From: Ruminococcus flavefaciens
GTDB taxonomy: Bacteria > Bacillota > Clostridia > Oscillospirales > Ruminococcaceae
Assembly: GCF_900116855.1 (NCBI RefSeq)
Contig: NZ_UETD01000008.1
Span: 163,712 to 227,711, forward strand
Reading direction: 5' to 3'
DNA length: 64,000 nt
The translations under genes and the position numbers were made by a program. Position 1 is the first letter of the stretch. Each line of letters starts with the position of its first letter. Under the pieces are notes generated by a model. The model saw nothing but the letters and a program-made list of their open reading frames with translations. It had not been told where the DNA came from and did no database searches. Positions 9,026 to 16,979 of this stretch are shown here, piece after piece.

Positions 9026-10192
9026 ATGAATAAGAAAATCAGCCTTGGCCTTGCGCTGAGCCTTATCGCTATCGCTTCTGCGGTCACCTTTATACTCACA
9101 TCATTCTTCTCACTGCAGAGCTTCAACAAAAAGGTGGTAGACGTCAACGAAAAGGGTAAGAAGTACAACTCGCTCCAGACCCTTGACTCCTACGTCCGTG
9201 AACACTACCTCGGCGATATCAATGAGGGCGACCTCAGCGACGGTATTCTGAAAGGCTATATCTCGGGACTCGACGACCAGTACTCCAAGTATCTGACAGA
9301 GGAGGAATATCTGGAGGAACAGAGCGAGGACGAGGGTCAGCTGGTGGGACTTGGTCTCACTCTCGATGAGGACGAAAGCGGCTATATCCGCATCGCCGAT
9401 ATCATGGACGACTCTCCCGTTGAGGAGGCAGGTCTCCGCAAAGGCGATATAATCACCCTTATCGACGGCGTTGACGTTCTTTCGGCAGGCTTTGATGAGT
9501 CTATCGAGGCTATGCGCGGTACTGAGGGCTCAGAGATAAACATAACCGTCCGCAGAGGCGGTATCGATAAGGACTATACTTTCACACGCCGCTCTATCGA
9601 GGTGATCACCGTAAGCGGCGAGATGGTCAACGAGTACGTTGGCTGTATCACCATAACAGGCTTCAAGAAAAATACTCCCCAGCAGTTCGTGGAGACTCTT
9701 GAGAGACTTACCTCCAACGGTGCAAAGGCTCTTATATTCGACGTCCGAGACAACGGCGGCGGAATAGTGGAATCACTGTCAGAATGCCTTGACCCGCTGC
9801 TTCCCGAGGGCGTTATCGCCACTGCGGAATATAAGGACGGTCACAGCGAGACTCTGGTCTACTCAGACGAGGCTGCACTTGACCTGCCAATGGTGGTGCT
9901 GGTAAACGGCAGGACTGCCAGCGCTGCGGAGCTCTTTGCAGCTTCTCTCCGCGATTTCGGCGGTGCTCAGCTTGTGGGCGAAAAGACCTTCGGCAAGGGC
10001 GTTATGCAGCAGACCACCGAGTTCGACAACAAGGGCGCGGTAGTTCTTACCGTTGCAAAGTACAAGACAGAGCGCTCGGAGTGCTATGACGGCGTGGGAC
10101 TTACTCCCGATATCTCCGTTGAGAACACCGACGAGGCTTACGACGATCAGTACGCAGCAGCTGTTGACGCTGCTATGGCGGCTATACAGTAA
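9026..10192 (+). CDS. ctpA: Carboxy-terminal processing protease (S41 family, PDZ domain)
   Basis: A membrane-anchored or secreted serine protease of 388 residues from the preferred start MNKKISLGLALSLIAIAS; a longer frame begins inside a terminator hairpin. One hydrophobic segment (about 5-30) precedes a PDZ domain (about 95-180, GLGLTLDEDES to KGDIITLIDGVDV) and the S41 core. The catalytic serine is in NGRTASAAELFAASL and the lysine in GEKTFGKGVMQ, the Ser-Lys pair of this family. It cleaves C-terminal tails of cell-envelope proteins. Its place after ftsEX and an M23 gene suggests it processes or degrades the septal hydrolase; that is inference. Confidence 0.93.
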   Translation: MNKKISLGLALSLIAIASAVTFILTSFFSLQSFNKKVVDVNEKGKKYNSLQTLDSYVREHYLGDINEGDLSDGILKGYISGLDDQYSKYLTEEEYLEEQSEDEGQLVGLGLTLDEDESGYIRIADIMDDSPVEEAGLRKGDIITLIDGVDVLSAGFDESIEAMRGTEGSEINITVRRGGIDKDYTFTRRSIEVITVSGEMVNEYVGCITITGFKKNTPQQFVETLERLTSNGAKALIFDVRDNGGGIVESLSECLDPLLPEGVIATAEYKDGHSETLVYSDEAALDLPMVVLVNGRTASAAELFAASLRDFGGAQLVGEKTFGKGVMQQTTEFDNKGAVVLTVAKYKTERSECYDGVGLTPDISVENTDEAYDDQYAAAVDAAMAAIQ

Positions 10193-10199
10193 AATTCAG

Positions 10200-10227
10200 G
10201 GAGACAGCAAATGCTGTCTCCTTTCTT
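10200..10227 (+). terminator. Intrinsic terminator after ctpA
   Basis: GGAGACAGC (10200-10208) and GCTGTCTCC (10213-10221) form a nine-pair stem with an AAAT loop, followed by TTTCTTG. It closes the ftsE-ftsX-M23-ctpA unit. Confidence 0.85.
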
Positions 10228-10294
10228 GTTCCCGTGGCGCACAGTGTGTGCCACTGCATTTTACCGCGGACAACCTATTTCTCAGCTTTCAGGG

Positions 10295-10323
10295 TTGACT
10301 TTTTCCGCATGATATAGTATAAT
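10295..10323 (+). promoter_or_regulatory. SigA-type promoter of greA-lysS
   Basis: TTGACT (10295-10300) and TATAAT (10318-10323) are separated by 17 bases, close to consensus. About 80 bases lie between it and the greA start at 10403. Confidence 0.85.
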
Positions 10324-10402
10324 AATATGTAATGCTATTTAAGCTTCGGGGAACTCTGTGTTGATTCTCTCCCGAAATAAATCATATAAGGAGTGCATTG
10401 AT

Positions 10403-10873
10403 ATGGCTACAAAGAAGATGTCCAGAGAAAGCTACGACAAGCTCGTCGCTGAACTCGATGACCTTAAGATCAATAAACGTAAGGAAGTTGCCGAAAGACT
10501 GAAAGTTGCCCGTTCTTACGGAGACCTCTCCGAGAACGCTGAGTACGATGAGGCAAAAAATGAACAGGCTATCCTCGAAGCTCACATACAGGAGCTCCAG
10601 TATACCATCGACAACGCTGAGATCGTTGACGACGATAGCATCTCTGTTGACGAGATCGGTATGAGCTCAAAGATCACTATCAAGCGCCTCGATACAGGCA
10701 AGATCGAAACATTCACCATCGTTGGTACCAACCACGCAAACGTAAGAGAGGGTCTCATTTCGGACGAGTCTCCTATCGGCAAGGCTGCCATGAAGAAGAG
10801 AGTCGGCGATATCTTCATCGTTGAAGCTCCCGCAGGCGAGCTGAAGTTCGAGGTCGTTGAGATCTCCAAGTAA
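10403..10873 (+). CDS. greA: Transcription elongation factor GreA
   Basis: The start is ATG 10403, nine bases after TAAGGAG, giving a 156-residue protein of normal GreA length. The N-terminal coiled coil carries the tip motif GDLSENAEYDEAK (about 42-54) with the acidic residues that enter the RNA polymerase secondary channel. The C-terminal FKBP-like domain ends EAPAGELKFEVVEISK. GreA rescues backtracked polymerase by stimulating transcript cleavage. lysS follows after 16 bases; greA-lysS linkage is common in Firmicutes. Confidence 0.97.
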   Translation: MATKKMSRESYDKLVAELDDLKINKRKEVAERLKVARSYGDLSENAEYDEAKNEQAILEAHIQELQYTIDNAEIVDDDSISVDEIGMSSKITIKRLDTGKIETFTIVGTNHANVREGLISDESPIGKAAMKKRVGDIFIVEAPAGELKFEVVEISK

Positions 10874-10889
10874 TCGAAAGGATATAAAT

Positions 10890-12512
10890 ATGAGCGAAAA
10901 TCAGGTCAATTCACCTGTTCAGGCTGATGAGGAGCCTGCTCAGGATATAAATATACTCAAGAAGGACAGACTCGACAAGCTGGCTGATCTCCGCGAGCTG
11001 GGTCACGACCCCTTCACTATCACCAAGTTCGACGTTACAGGTCACGCTGCTCAGTACAAGGCTGAGTACGAGGCAAAGGAAGCCGAGATACTCGCTGCTG
11101 TGGGCGACGACGAGGAGAAGAAGGCTGCCGAGCTTGAAAAGCTTAACGAGAATATCGTCCGTATCGCAGGCCGTATCATGAGCTGGAGAGATATGGGCAA
11201 GGCCAACTTCATCGACGTCCGCGACAAGTCCGACCGTATACAGGTATATGTTCGTTCCAACGATATCGGCGCAGACCTTTTCAAGGAGTTCAAGAAGAAG
11301 TGGGATATCGGCGATATCATCGGCGTTGAGGGATATGTTTTCAGAACACGCAAGGGCGAGATATCTGTCCACGCAAAGAGCATCACCCTCCTCACAAAGT
11401 CCCTCCTGCCCCTCCCCGAGAAGTGGCACGGACTCAAGGACACTGATACAAGATACCGTCAGCGCTACCTCGACCTCATTATCAATCCCGAGGTAAAGGA
11501 CACATTCATCAAGCGCTCAATGATAATCTCATCCATCAGACGCTACCTCGATGCACAGGGCTTCATGGAAGTTGAGACTCCCATGCTGGTATCCAACGCA
11601 GGCGGCGCTGCTGCAAGGCCCTTCGAGACTCACTATAATGCTCTCGACGAGGACGTTAAGCTCCGAATCAGTCTGGAGCTCTACCTCAAGAGACTCATCG
11701 TAGGCGGACTTGAAAGAGTTTACGAGATCGGCAGAGTTTTCCGAAACGAGGGCGTTGACACCCGTCATAACCCCGAGTTCACACTCATGGAGCTGTATCA
11801 GGCTTACACCGATTACTACGGCATGATGGACCTCACAGAGAATATGTTCCGCCACGTTGCTCAGGAAGTATGCGGTACTACCTGCGTTCCCTACGGCGAG
11901 TACATGATCGACCTTGGCAAGCCCTTTGAGAGACTTACCATGATCGACGCTGTAAAGAAGTATTCGGGCGTTGACTTCAGCGAGATAAAGACCCTCGAGG
12001 AAGCACGCAGGATAGCTGATGAAAAGGGCGTAGAATACGAAGCTCGCCACAAGCGCGGCGATATCCTCAACCTCTTCTTCGAGGCATTCGTTGAGGAGCA
12101 CCTTATCCAGCCTACATTCATCATGGATCACCCCATCGAGATATCTCCCCTTACCAAGAAGAAGCCCGACGCTCCCGACTATGTTGAGCGTTTCGAGCTG
12201 TTCATCACAGGCCGTGAGATGTGCAACGCTTACTCAGAGCTCAACGATCCTATTGACCAGCGTGAGCGCTTCAAGGCTCAGGAAGAAGCTCTCAGTCAGG
12301 GTGACGAGGAAGCTAACCGCACAGATGAGGACTTCCTCAATGCACTGGAGATCGGTATGCCTCCTACGGGCGGTATCGGCTACGGTATCGACCGTCTGGT
12401 AATGCTGCTGACAAACAGCGCTTCTATCAGAGACGTGCTTCTCTTCCCCACACTCAAGTCCCTCCCTACAAACGGCGGACGTCAGGAAAAGGAAGACAAG
12501 ACAGAGGAATAA
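10890..12512 (+). CDS. lysS: Lysyl-tRNA synthetase (class II)
   Basis: I start at ATG 10890 (MSENQVNSPVQADEEPAQD) after CGAAAGGA; an earlier in-frame ATG lies inside greA. The 540-residue enzyme has an N-terminal OB-fold anticodon-binding domain (about 60-175; IAGRIMSWRDMGKANFIDVR) and the class II core: motif 2 in YEIGRVFRNEG followed by DTRHNPEFTLMELYQAYTDY, and motif 3 in MPPTGGIGYGIDRLVMLL. It charges tRNA-Lys in the cytoplasm. An N-terminal acidic tail of about 25 residues precedes the usual start of the family. Confidence 0.97.
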   Translation: MSENQVNSPVQADEEPAQDINILKKDRLDKLADLRELGHDPFTITKFDVTGHAAQYKAEYEAKEAEILAAVGDDEEKKAAELEKLNENIVRIAGRIMSWRDMGKANFIDVRDKSDRIQVYVRSNDIGADLFKEFKKKWDIGDIIGVEGYVFRTRKGEISVHAKSITLLTKSLLPLPEKWHGLKDTDTRYRQRYLDLIINPEVKDTFIKRSMIISSIRRYLDAQGFMEVETPMLVSNAGGAAARPFETHYNALDEDVKLRISLELYLKRLIVGGLERVYEIGRVFRNEGVDTRHNPEFTLMELYQAYTDYYGMMDLTENMFRHVAQEVCGTTCVPYGEYMIDLGKPFERLTMIDAVKKYSGVDFSEIKTLEEARRIADEKGVEYEARHKRGDILNLFFEAFVEEHLIQPTFIMDHPIEISPLTKKKPDAPDYVERFELFITGREMCNAYSELNDPIDQRERFKAQEEALSQGDEEANRTDEDFLNALEIGMPPTGGIGYGIDRLVMLLTNSASIRDVLLFPTLKSLPTNGGRQEKEDKTEE

Positions 12513-12519
12513 TAACAGT

Positions 12520-12541
12520 ACGGGCGGCTTATGCCGCCCGT
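12520..12541 (+). terminator. GC-rich hairpin after lysS
   Basis: ACGGGCGGC (12520-12528) and GCCGCCCGT (12533-12541) form a nine-pair stem with a TTAT loop. The following tract TATCG is not U-rich, so it may be a weak terminator or a processing hairpin before the next gene, which starts 19 bases later. Confidence 0.5.
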
Positions 12542-12559
12542 TATCGTAAGGAATAAAGT

Positions 12560-13483
12560 ATGAAAGAAAAAGAAAAAAACACACCCAAGGCAGCTCCTGA
12601 AAATGATGAAAAGCTTGAGATAAACAAGAGCCTTTTTCAGGTGAACAAGGACCTCAGAAAGCAGCGCGAGGCAGAGCTTGAGGCTCAGCAGCGCGAGGCT
12701 GAACGCCGCTATGCCGAAAAGGAAAAGCAGAAGCGCGAGGCTTACGAAAAGCAGCTTCAGGACGAAAAGATCGAGCTCATGCGTCTGAAGCAGGGCATCG
12801 TGGAGGAAAGCGAGTCCACCATCCACGAGGAAAAGGAAGAGGAAGTAAAGCTGTCATTCTGGAAAAAGATAGGCAACTTCTTCTACCACAACAAGTGGTG
12901 GCTGGGTCTGGGAGTGTTCTTCGTGGCGCTGGGCGGCTATCTTGCCTACGACCTGCTGACGAAGCCAAATCCCGACATGGTCATACTCATGCTCTGCGAC
13001 AACGACGCCGTCGGCAACTCAGCCTATCTGGAGGAGTACTTCACCGAGTTCGGCGAGGACTCCAACGGCAACGGCAAGGTCTTAGTCTCGGTGTACTACA
13101 TTCCCTACAGCGATGACGACTACCAGAACTACATCAAGGGCGTCACCAACAAGCTGACCAACTTCCTCGGCAATGAGGAGTCCGTAGTCATCATCGGCAA
13201 CAAAAAGACCTCGGACGAGCTTCTTGAACCCGAGGAGTCTTTTGTGGACCTTTCGGAGCTCTACCCCGATGATACCCACATCAGCGGAAAGTACTTCTAC
13301 TATCTGAAAGATACCGACTTTGCGGACAAGATAGGCGTAAGCAAGGCGGATATCCCCGATGATATGTACCTTGCACTGCGCAGACCGAGAGGTCTTATCA
13401 ATGCAAGTCAGGAGGATATGCAGGAGACCTACGACAAGGACTTCCCTACATTCGACAGAGTTATACACGACCTTTCAAAGTAA
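12560..13483 (+). CDS. Coiled-coil, single-pass membrane protein of unknown function
   Basis: A 307-residue protein. Residues about 15-90 are a highly charged helix (NKDLRKQREAELEAQQREAE) likely to be coiled coil, and a membrane segment at about 108-130 (WWLGLGVFFVALGGYLAYDL) follows an SFWKKIGNFFYHNK stretch. The C-terminal 175 residues would lie outside if the charged N-terminus is inside. They begin KPNPDMVILMLCDNDAV and alternate strands and helices but match no domain I can name. The gene is 47 bases downstream of lysS and could be read through from it. A strong terminator follows at 13548. I do not recognise the family. Confidence 0.8.
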   Translation: MKEKEKNTPKAAPENDEKLEINKSLFQVNKDLRKQREAELEAQQREAERRYAEKEKQKREAYEKQLQDEKIELMRLKQGIVEESESTIHEEKEEEVKLSFWKKIGNFFYHNKWWLGLGVFFVALGGYLAYDLLTKPNPDMVILMLCDNDAVGNSAYLEEYFTEFGEDSNGNGKVLVSVYYIPYSDDDYQNYIKGVTNKLTNFLGNEESVVIIGNKKTSDELLEPEESFVDLSELYPDDTHISGKYFYYLKDTDFADKIGVSKADIPDDMYLALRRPRGLINASQEDMQETYDKDFPTFDRVIHDLSK

Positions 13484-13547
13484 AAAAGCGGAGCTTTATG
13501 GGAGCTACTCTTAGCGGAATAATTGACAAACCAAATCGAATAGTAAT

Positions 13548-13580
13548 AAAGCCGATACATTACGTATCGGCTTTAATTAT
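13548..13580. terminator. Bidirectional intrinsic terminator
   Basis: AAAGCCGATAC (13548-13558) and GTATCGGCTTT (13564-13574) form an 11-pair stem with a five-base loop, flanked by A-rich and T-rich sequence, so it can stop transcripts from both directions. Base composition becomes clearly AT-rich to the right of it. Confidence 0.85.
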
Positions 13581-13695
13581 CATGTTACTTTTTAAAATTG
13601 AAGATTAATCCTAATTGTATTCTCTTACGCCCCTATTAAATTCTTCATGAGATAATAGTGGACGAATACAAAATATTATAATGCTATATGTAAGC

Positions 13696-14268
13696 TCAAT
13701 TATCAATTGTTATTATTTTTTCAATGTAGTCACTATTCTCGTTCGTTTTGTATTTCATATTAAGTAATTTGGTTTCCGAATTATAAATTATTATAAGGCT
13801 ATCAGGTTTCGAAAGTGAATATCCTGAATCAATTTGATAAATTGTATCTGGAATTTTTTTGTATATGTAATCGTTAATTTTAATACATAAACAACCTCGA
13901 TTCTCCATCATTGCATTATATTCATAAACAAATAAAGAATCTCCATCCGCTAGTCCATCTACACTTATTTTATAATATTTCTCATTATTGATTAATTGTT
14001 TTCTGATTTCAAAGAGTGTAAAAGAAAACAGTAGAGAGATAAATAATATACCTATTATAAAAAAACACATCAAAAATTTATTGTTTGAACTCATTTTTTT
14101 TATTATGCTCAGTATAATTAGAAATGCAATGGAGAAAAGAATACCGCAAATCGGATATGCTAAATAAATTCCTTTAACAATATATGCCTTTTCCAAGAAA
14201 AATAATAATATTAAACTAACAATATTTAGTAATAATGCTGCAATAATAATCTTTTTAATTATATTCAT
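13696..14268 (-). CDS. AT-rich hypothetical membrane protein
   Basis: The start is ATG 14268 after AGGAGG. The 190-residue product has three strong hydrophobic segments in its first 100 residues (about 5-30, 36-58 and 64-88) and a polar C-terminal part rich in Ile, Asn, Tyr and Lys. Codon use is AT-biased and unlike the neighbours, as is the surrounding DNA from about 13.58 to 14.40 kb, which suggests recent acquisition. No family is recognised. Confidence 0.7.
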   Translation of the reverse strand: MNIIKKIIIAALLLNIVSLILLFFLEKAYIVKGIYLAYPICGILFSIAFLIILSIIKKMSSNNKFLMCFFIIGILFISLLFSFTLFEIRKQLINNEKYYKISVDGLADGDSLFVYEYNAMMENRGCLCIKINDYIYKKIPDTIYQIDSGYSLSKPDSLIIIYNSETKLLNMKYKTNENSDYIEKIITIDN

Positions 14269-14385
14269 CAAAACCTCCTAATACTGTTATTCATAGTATG
14301 TTTTTTACATTATACCAATTTAGTGCGTTATGATATGAATTTTTTAATTTATCATAATCATTTATTCCTTCAAAAGATGTTGTGC

Positions 14386-15012
14386 TTAATTCGGATTGAT
14401 TAACACTATTTGGATATCTTGCTCTACGTCGGAGATATTGAAAAAGCCGTCACCGTTGGCGTCACCTGCTATACCTCTGTCAGAATCGAGCCGGTATGCT
14501 GTCAGTTCACCGCTTTCATCAATGAACCATATCTTCGGTTCCTCAATATACATCAGCAGCATACTGCTGTCGTCCTCACCGAGCCAGTACTCCGCACGGG
14601 TAATGCCGCTTCCGCCTAAAAAATCGGGATATCCGTGTATGCTGTTAAAGCGTTCCATTATCTCGTAAACAGTACCGCCGCCGCTGATTATATCTTCCGC
14701 CTCATCAAGTGTGATACGTGGCGCATCGGGAGCAAGTTCACCGAGAAGTATCTTCTCCTGACGGATGTACTCACCTGCTGCTCTCTGACCTTTGCTCCTC
14801 AGTTCCTCAAGCTCGCTGTTCTCATCTGAAGCTGTGACCGTAGTTACGACAGACTCGGATGCAACGGGCAGTGTTCCCGTGTATTCCTCGATTGCTTCGG
14901 GAATATCCGCGGTCTCATTCTCTGCTGCCCTTGCACTGAATGTCATGGCACCTAAGCCAGCAAGAAGTCCCGTACAAACAGCCGCTGCAATAAAACCATT
15001 CATCTTTTTCAT
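14386..15012 (-). CDS. Secreted protein ending in half a dockerin (probably truncated)
   Basis: A 208-residue protein with an AAAGGAG ribosome site and a clear signal peptide (MKKMNGFIAAAVCTGLLAGL to SARAAE, about 1-30). The middle (about 60-170) has no domain I can name. The last 25 residues contain one calcium-loop repeat, GDANGDGFFNISDVEQDIQ, as in the first half of a dockerin, and then stop. The stop coincides with the border of the AT-rich island, so the second dockerin repeat was probably lost when that DNA arrived or by a nearby deletion. A perfect palindrome GGAAACGTTTCC lies upstream at 15037-15048. Confidence 0.75.
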   Translation of the reverse strand: MKKMNGFIAAAVCTGLLAGLGAMTFSARAAENETADIPEAIEEYTGTLPVASESVVTTVTASDENSELEELRSKGQRAAGEYIRQEKILLGELAPDAPRITLDEAEDIISGGGTVYEIMERFNSIHGYPDFLGGSGITRAEYWLGEDDSSMLLMYIEEPKIWFIDESGELTAYRLDSDRGIAGDANGDGFFNISDVEQDIQIVLINPN

Positions 15013-15036
15013 AGTAACACTCCTTTCGTATATATC

Positions 15037-15048
15037 GGAAACGTTTCC
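15037..15048 (-). promoter_or_regulatory. LacI-family/cre-like palindromic operator
   Basis: GGAAACGTTTCC is a perfect 12-base palindrome with the central CG typical of LacI-family and CcpA (cre) operators. On the minus strand it lies about 25 bases upstream of the start of the half-dockerin protein and just downstream of a TATAGT (-10-like, 15054-15059), so binding there could block transcription. Inferred from pattern only. Confidence 0.45.
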
Positions 15049-15093
15049 CTTTCACTATAACATACGGAAAGTTTCAGCGGAGTGTTGCATTTC

Positions 15094-16185
15094 TCAGAAA
15101 ATAAGATATTCTATCACCGAATTTGACATGAGAAAGCCCTTTGCCGTCAGCCATACCCTCTCGCCGTCGGTCTGTGCATAGCCCTCCTTCACAAGGGGCG
15201 GCAGCTTCTTCATTATCTCTGCCCTGTGCTCCCCGACATCGCAAAGGGAAAGCCCCTCCCTCAGTCTCAGCCGCAGCATGGCGAACTCCTCAAAGCCGCA
15301 GGGAGCTTCATCGGTAACAGTCACCTGCTGGAACGGAGCAGCTATAAAGCCGTCAATATCACGCTCTACGGCAAAGCGCTTCCCCTTATAGCAGGAGTGG
15401 GCGGCAGGACCTATGCCGAGGTAGTCCATACACTTCCAGTAGCGGCAGTTGTGACGGCTCTCAAAGCCCTTCTTGGCGAAGTTGGATACCTCATACTGTG
15501 CAAAGCCCCTCTCCTCCAGAAGTCTTACCATTTCGAGGTACAGCTCCGCAGCAGTCTCCTCATCGGGGAGACGTCCCCTTATCTCCTCGCAGTCAAAGGG
15601 CGTCCCCTCCTCGGTCTTGAGGATATAGGCTGAGATATGCTGCACGGGAAGCGTGGTCATGCGCTCGATGGAATAGCGCAGGCTCTCCGCGGTCTGGTCG
15701 GGCAGGGCTATCATCAGGTCGCAGGAGATATTCCCGAAGCCTGCGGCGGCTGCGTCCAGCACAGCCTGCTCCGCTCTTTCGGCAGTATGGACTCTCCCCA
15801 GCACACGGAGCTCCTCGTCTCTCATGGACTGGACTCCCACAGACAGCCTGTTCACGCCGATACTGCGGAGCTCCGACAGCTTCTGCGGCGTAAGAGTGCA
15901 GGGATTTGCCTCAATAGTTATTTCGGCAGCCCCGTCAAGTGCGAAGCTGCCGTTTATTTCCTTTATTATGCTTTGAAGCTGAGCCGATGTCAGCAGAGAG
16001 GGAGTTCCTCCCCCGAAATAGACCGTATCCACGGTCTGAGCCTTGTCGCTGTAATGGCGGATATTTCTCAGCACCGCCTCTGTGTAGTCCTCTGCCCTCT
16101 GCCTTGTCCATCCCACTGAGTAAAAATCACAATAGGCGCACTTCTTTCCGCAGAAGGGCACATGGATATAAAGTCCCAGCGTCAT
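15094..16185 (-). CDS. hemW: HemW-like radical SAM protein (former oxygen-independent coproporphyrinogen oxidase)
   Basis: A 363-residue radical SAM protein. The cluster motif CGKKCAYCDF (Cys 12, 16 and 19) lies at the N-terminus in YIHVPFCGKKCAYCDFYSVG. TVYFGGGTPSLL and TIEANPCTL follow in the usual positions, and the HemN C-terminal region begins near residue 290. The lack of a fourth Cys directly after the CxxxCxxC motif (CxxxCxxCDF) points to HemW, a haem chaperone, rather than HemN. It often lies next to lepA in Firmicutes, as it nearly does here. The start overlaps the previous gene's stop by four bases, so the three genes 16182-16963 and hemW form one unit downstream of lepA. Confidence 0.93.
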   Translation of the reverse strand: MTLGLYIHVPFCGKKCAYCDFYSVGWTRQRAEDYTEAVLRNIRHYSDKAQTVDTVYFGGGTPSLLTSAQLQSIIKEINGSFALDGAAEITIEANPCTLTPQKLSELRSIGVNRLSVGVQSMRDEELRVLGRVHTAERAEQAVLDAAAAGFGNISCDLMIALPDQTAESLRYSIERMTTLPVQHISAYILKTEEGTPFDCEEIRGRLPDEETAAELYLEMVRLLEERGFAQYEVSNFAKKGFESRHNCRYWKCMDYLGIGPAAHSCYKGKRFAVERDIDGFIAAPFQQVTVTDEAPCGFEEFAMLRLRLREGLSLCDVGEHRAEIMKKLPPLVKEGYAQTDGERVWLTAKGFLMSNSVIEYLIF

Positions 16186-16532
16186 TTCTCTTTATCGTAG
16201 GCGTCAATGCGGACGGTCTCCATCATCTTGAAGAAGAAGCCGTTGACTATCCTCGGCACGATGAGCATATTCAGTATCAGTCCCAGTACGATAGGCACCT
16301 CGTGGGTGTACCACCATTCACTGTCCTGTCCGTGGATAAAGACGATGACGATGCAGATAAAGGATATGGTGAAGTACAGTGCCGCGAAAGCAGTTGCGCC
16401 CTTTCCGTTGACGCAGCGCTTGCCGCACTTCGTGCATTTCTTTCCCTTTGACTTCATCGTCCCTGCCATTGCCTTGCTAAGCGGATTGAAGGTCTTTTCA
16501 CCGCAGCAGGGGCACTTGTATATACTGCTCAT
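16182..16532 (-). CDS. Small membrane protein with N-terminal zinc ribbon
   Basis: The 116-residue product starts with two Cys pairs, CPCCGEK and CTKCGKRC (about 7-42), that form a zinc-ribbon-like site, followed by two hydrophobic segments at about 47-66 and 78-98. It sits between a 142-residue membrane protein and hemW, with overlap to hemW and a two-base gap to the upstream gene. Such small Cys-rich membrane proteins are common and uncharacterised in Clostridia. Function unknown. Confidence 0.75.
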   Translation of the reverse strand: MSSIYKCPCCGEKTFNPLSKAMAGTMKSKGKKCTKCGKRCVNGKGATAFAALYFTISFICIVIVFIHGQDSEWWYTHEVPIVLGLILNMLIVPRIVNGFFFKMMETVRIDAYDKEK

Positions 16533-16534
16533 AT

Positions 16535-16963
16535 TTATTCCTTTCCTTCCTCTGCAATTACCTCAGTCTCAATGGGCTCCAGCACCTTTGCAAGCTTTGC
16601 CGCAGGTACTTCTCCCGCAAGCTTGGGTGTCAGCGGCAGCAGAGTTTTCTTCTTTGCCTTGCGTCTTGTGCGGAAAATGCTGAGGAAGTCCTCGGGGTGG
16701 AGGACCATGAGAGTCACCAGCATTATCCCCAGAGCCGCAAGCAGCATCAGCTTATTGTCGTCCCCTGCTACAAGTCCGAAGATAAGCAGGACTATGGCTG
16801 TGACGCAGAAGCTTGTCCGCGACTTTTCGCGGAGCCTTATCCTTATGGCGCGGAAAAATCGTCCAGCGCCCGTATTCTTTCCGATGAAAAACTCGGTCAT
16901 AACAGTTATGATACTCAGTATCAGGACCGCACAGAGCAGTCCGAGGATGATATAGTTTATCAT
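16535..16963 (-). CDS. Small membrane protein of unknown function
   Basis: I start at ATG 16963 (MINYIILGLLCAVLILSI), eight bases after GGGAGG; a longer in-frame start would overlap the lepA stop. The 142 residues hold three hydrophobic stretches (about 3-24, 50-66, 70-88) and a basic C-terminal part (RTRRKAKKKTLL) that should be cytoplasmic. It follows lepA and leads into the zinc-ribbon gene. No family recognised. Confidence 0.72.
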   Translation of the reverse strand: MINYIILGLLCAVLILSIITVMTEFFIGKNTGAGRFFRAIRIRLREKSRTSFCVTAIVLLIFGLVAGDDNKLMLLAALGIMLVTLMVLHPEDFLSIFRTRRKAKKKTLLPLTPKLAGEVPAAKLAKVLEPIETEVIAEEGKE

Positions 16964-16979
16964 AATAAGCCTCCCGTTC

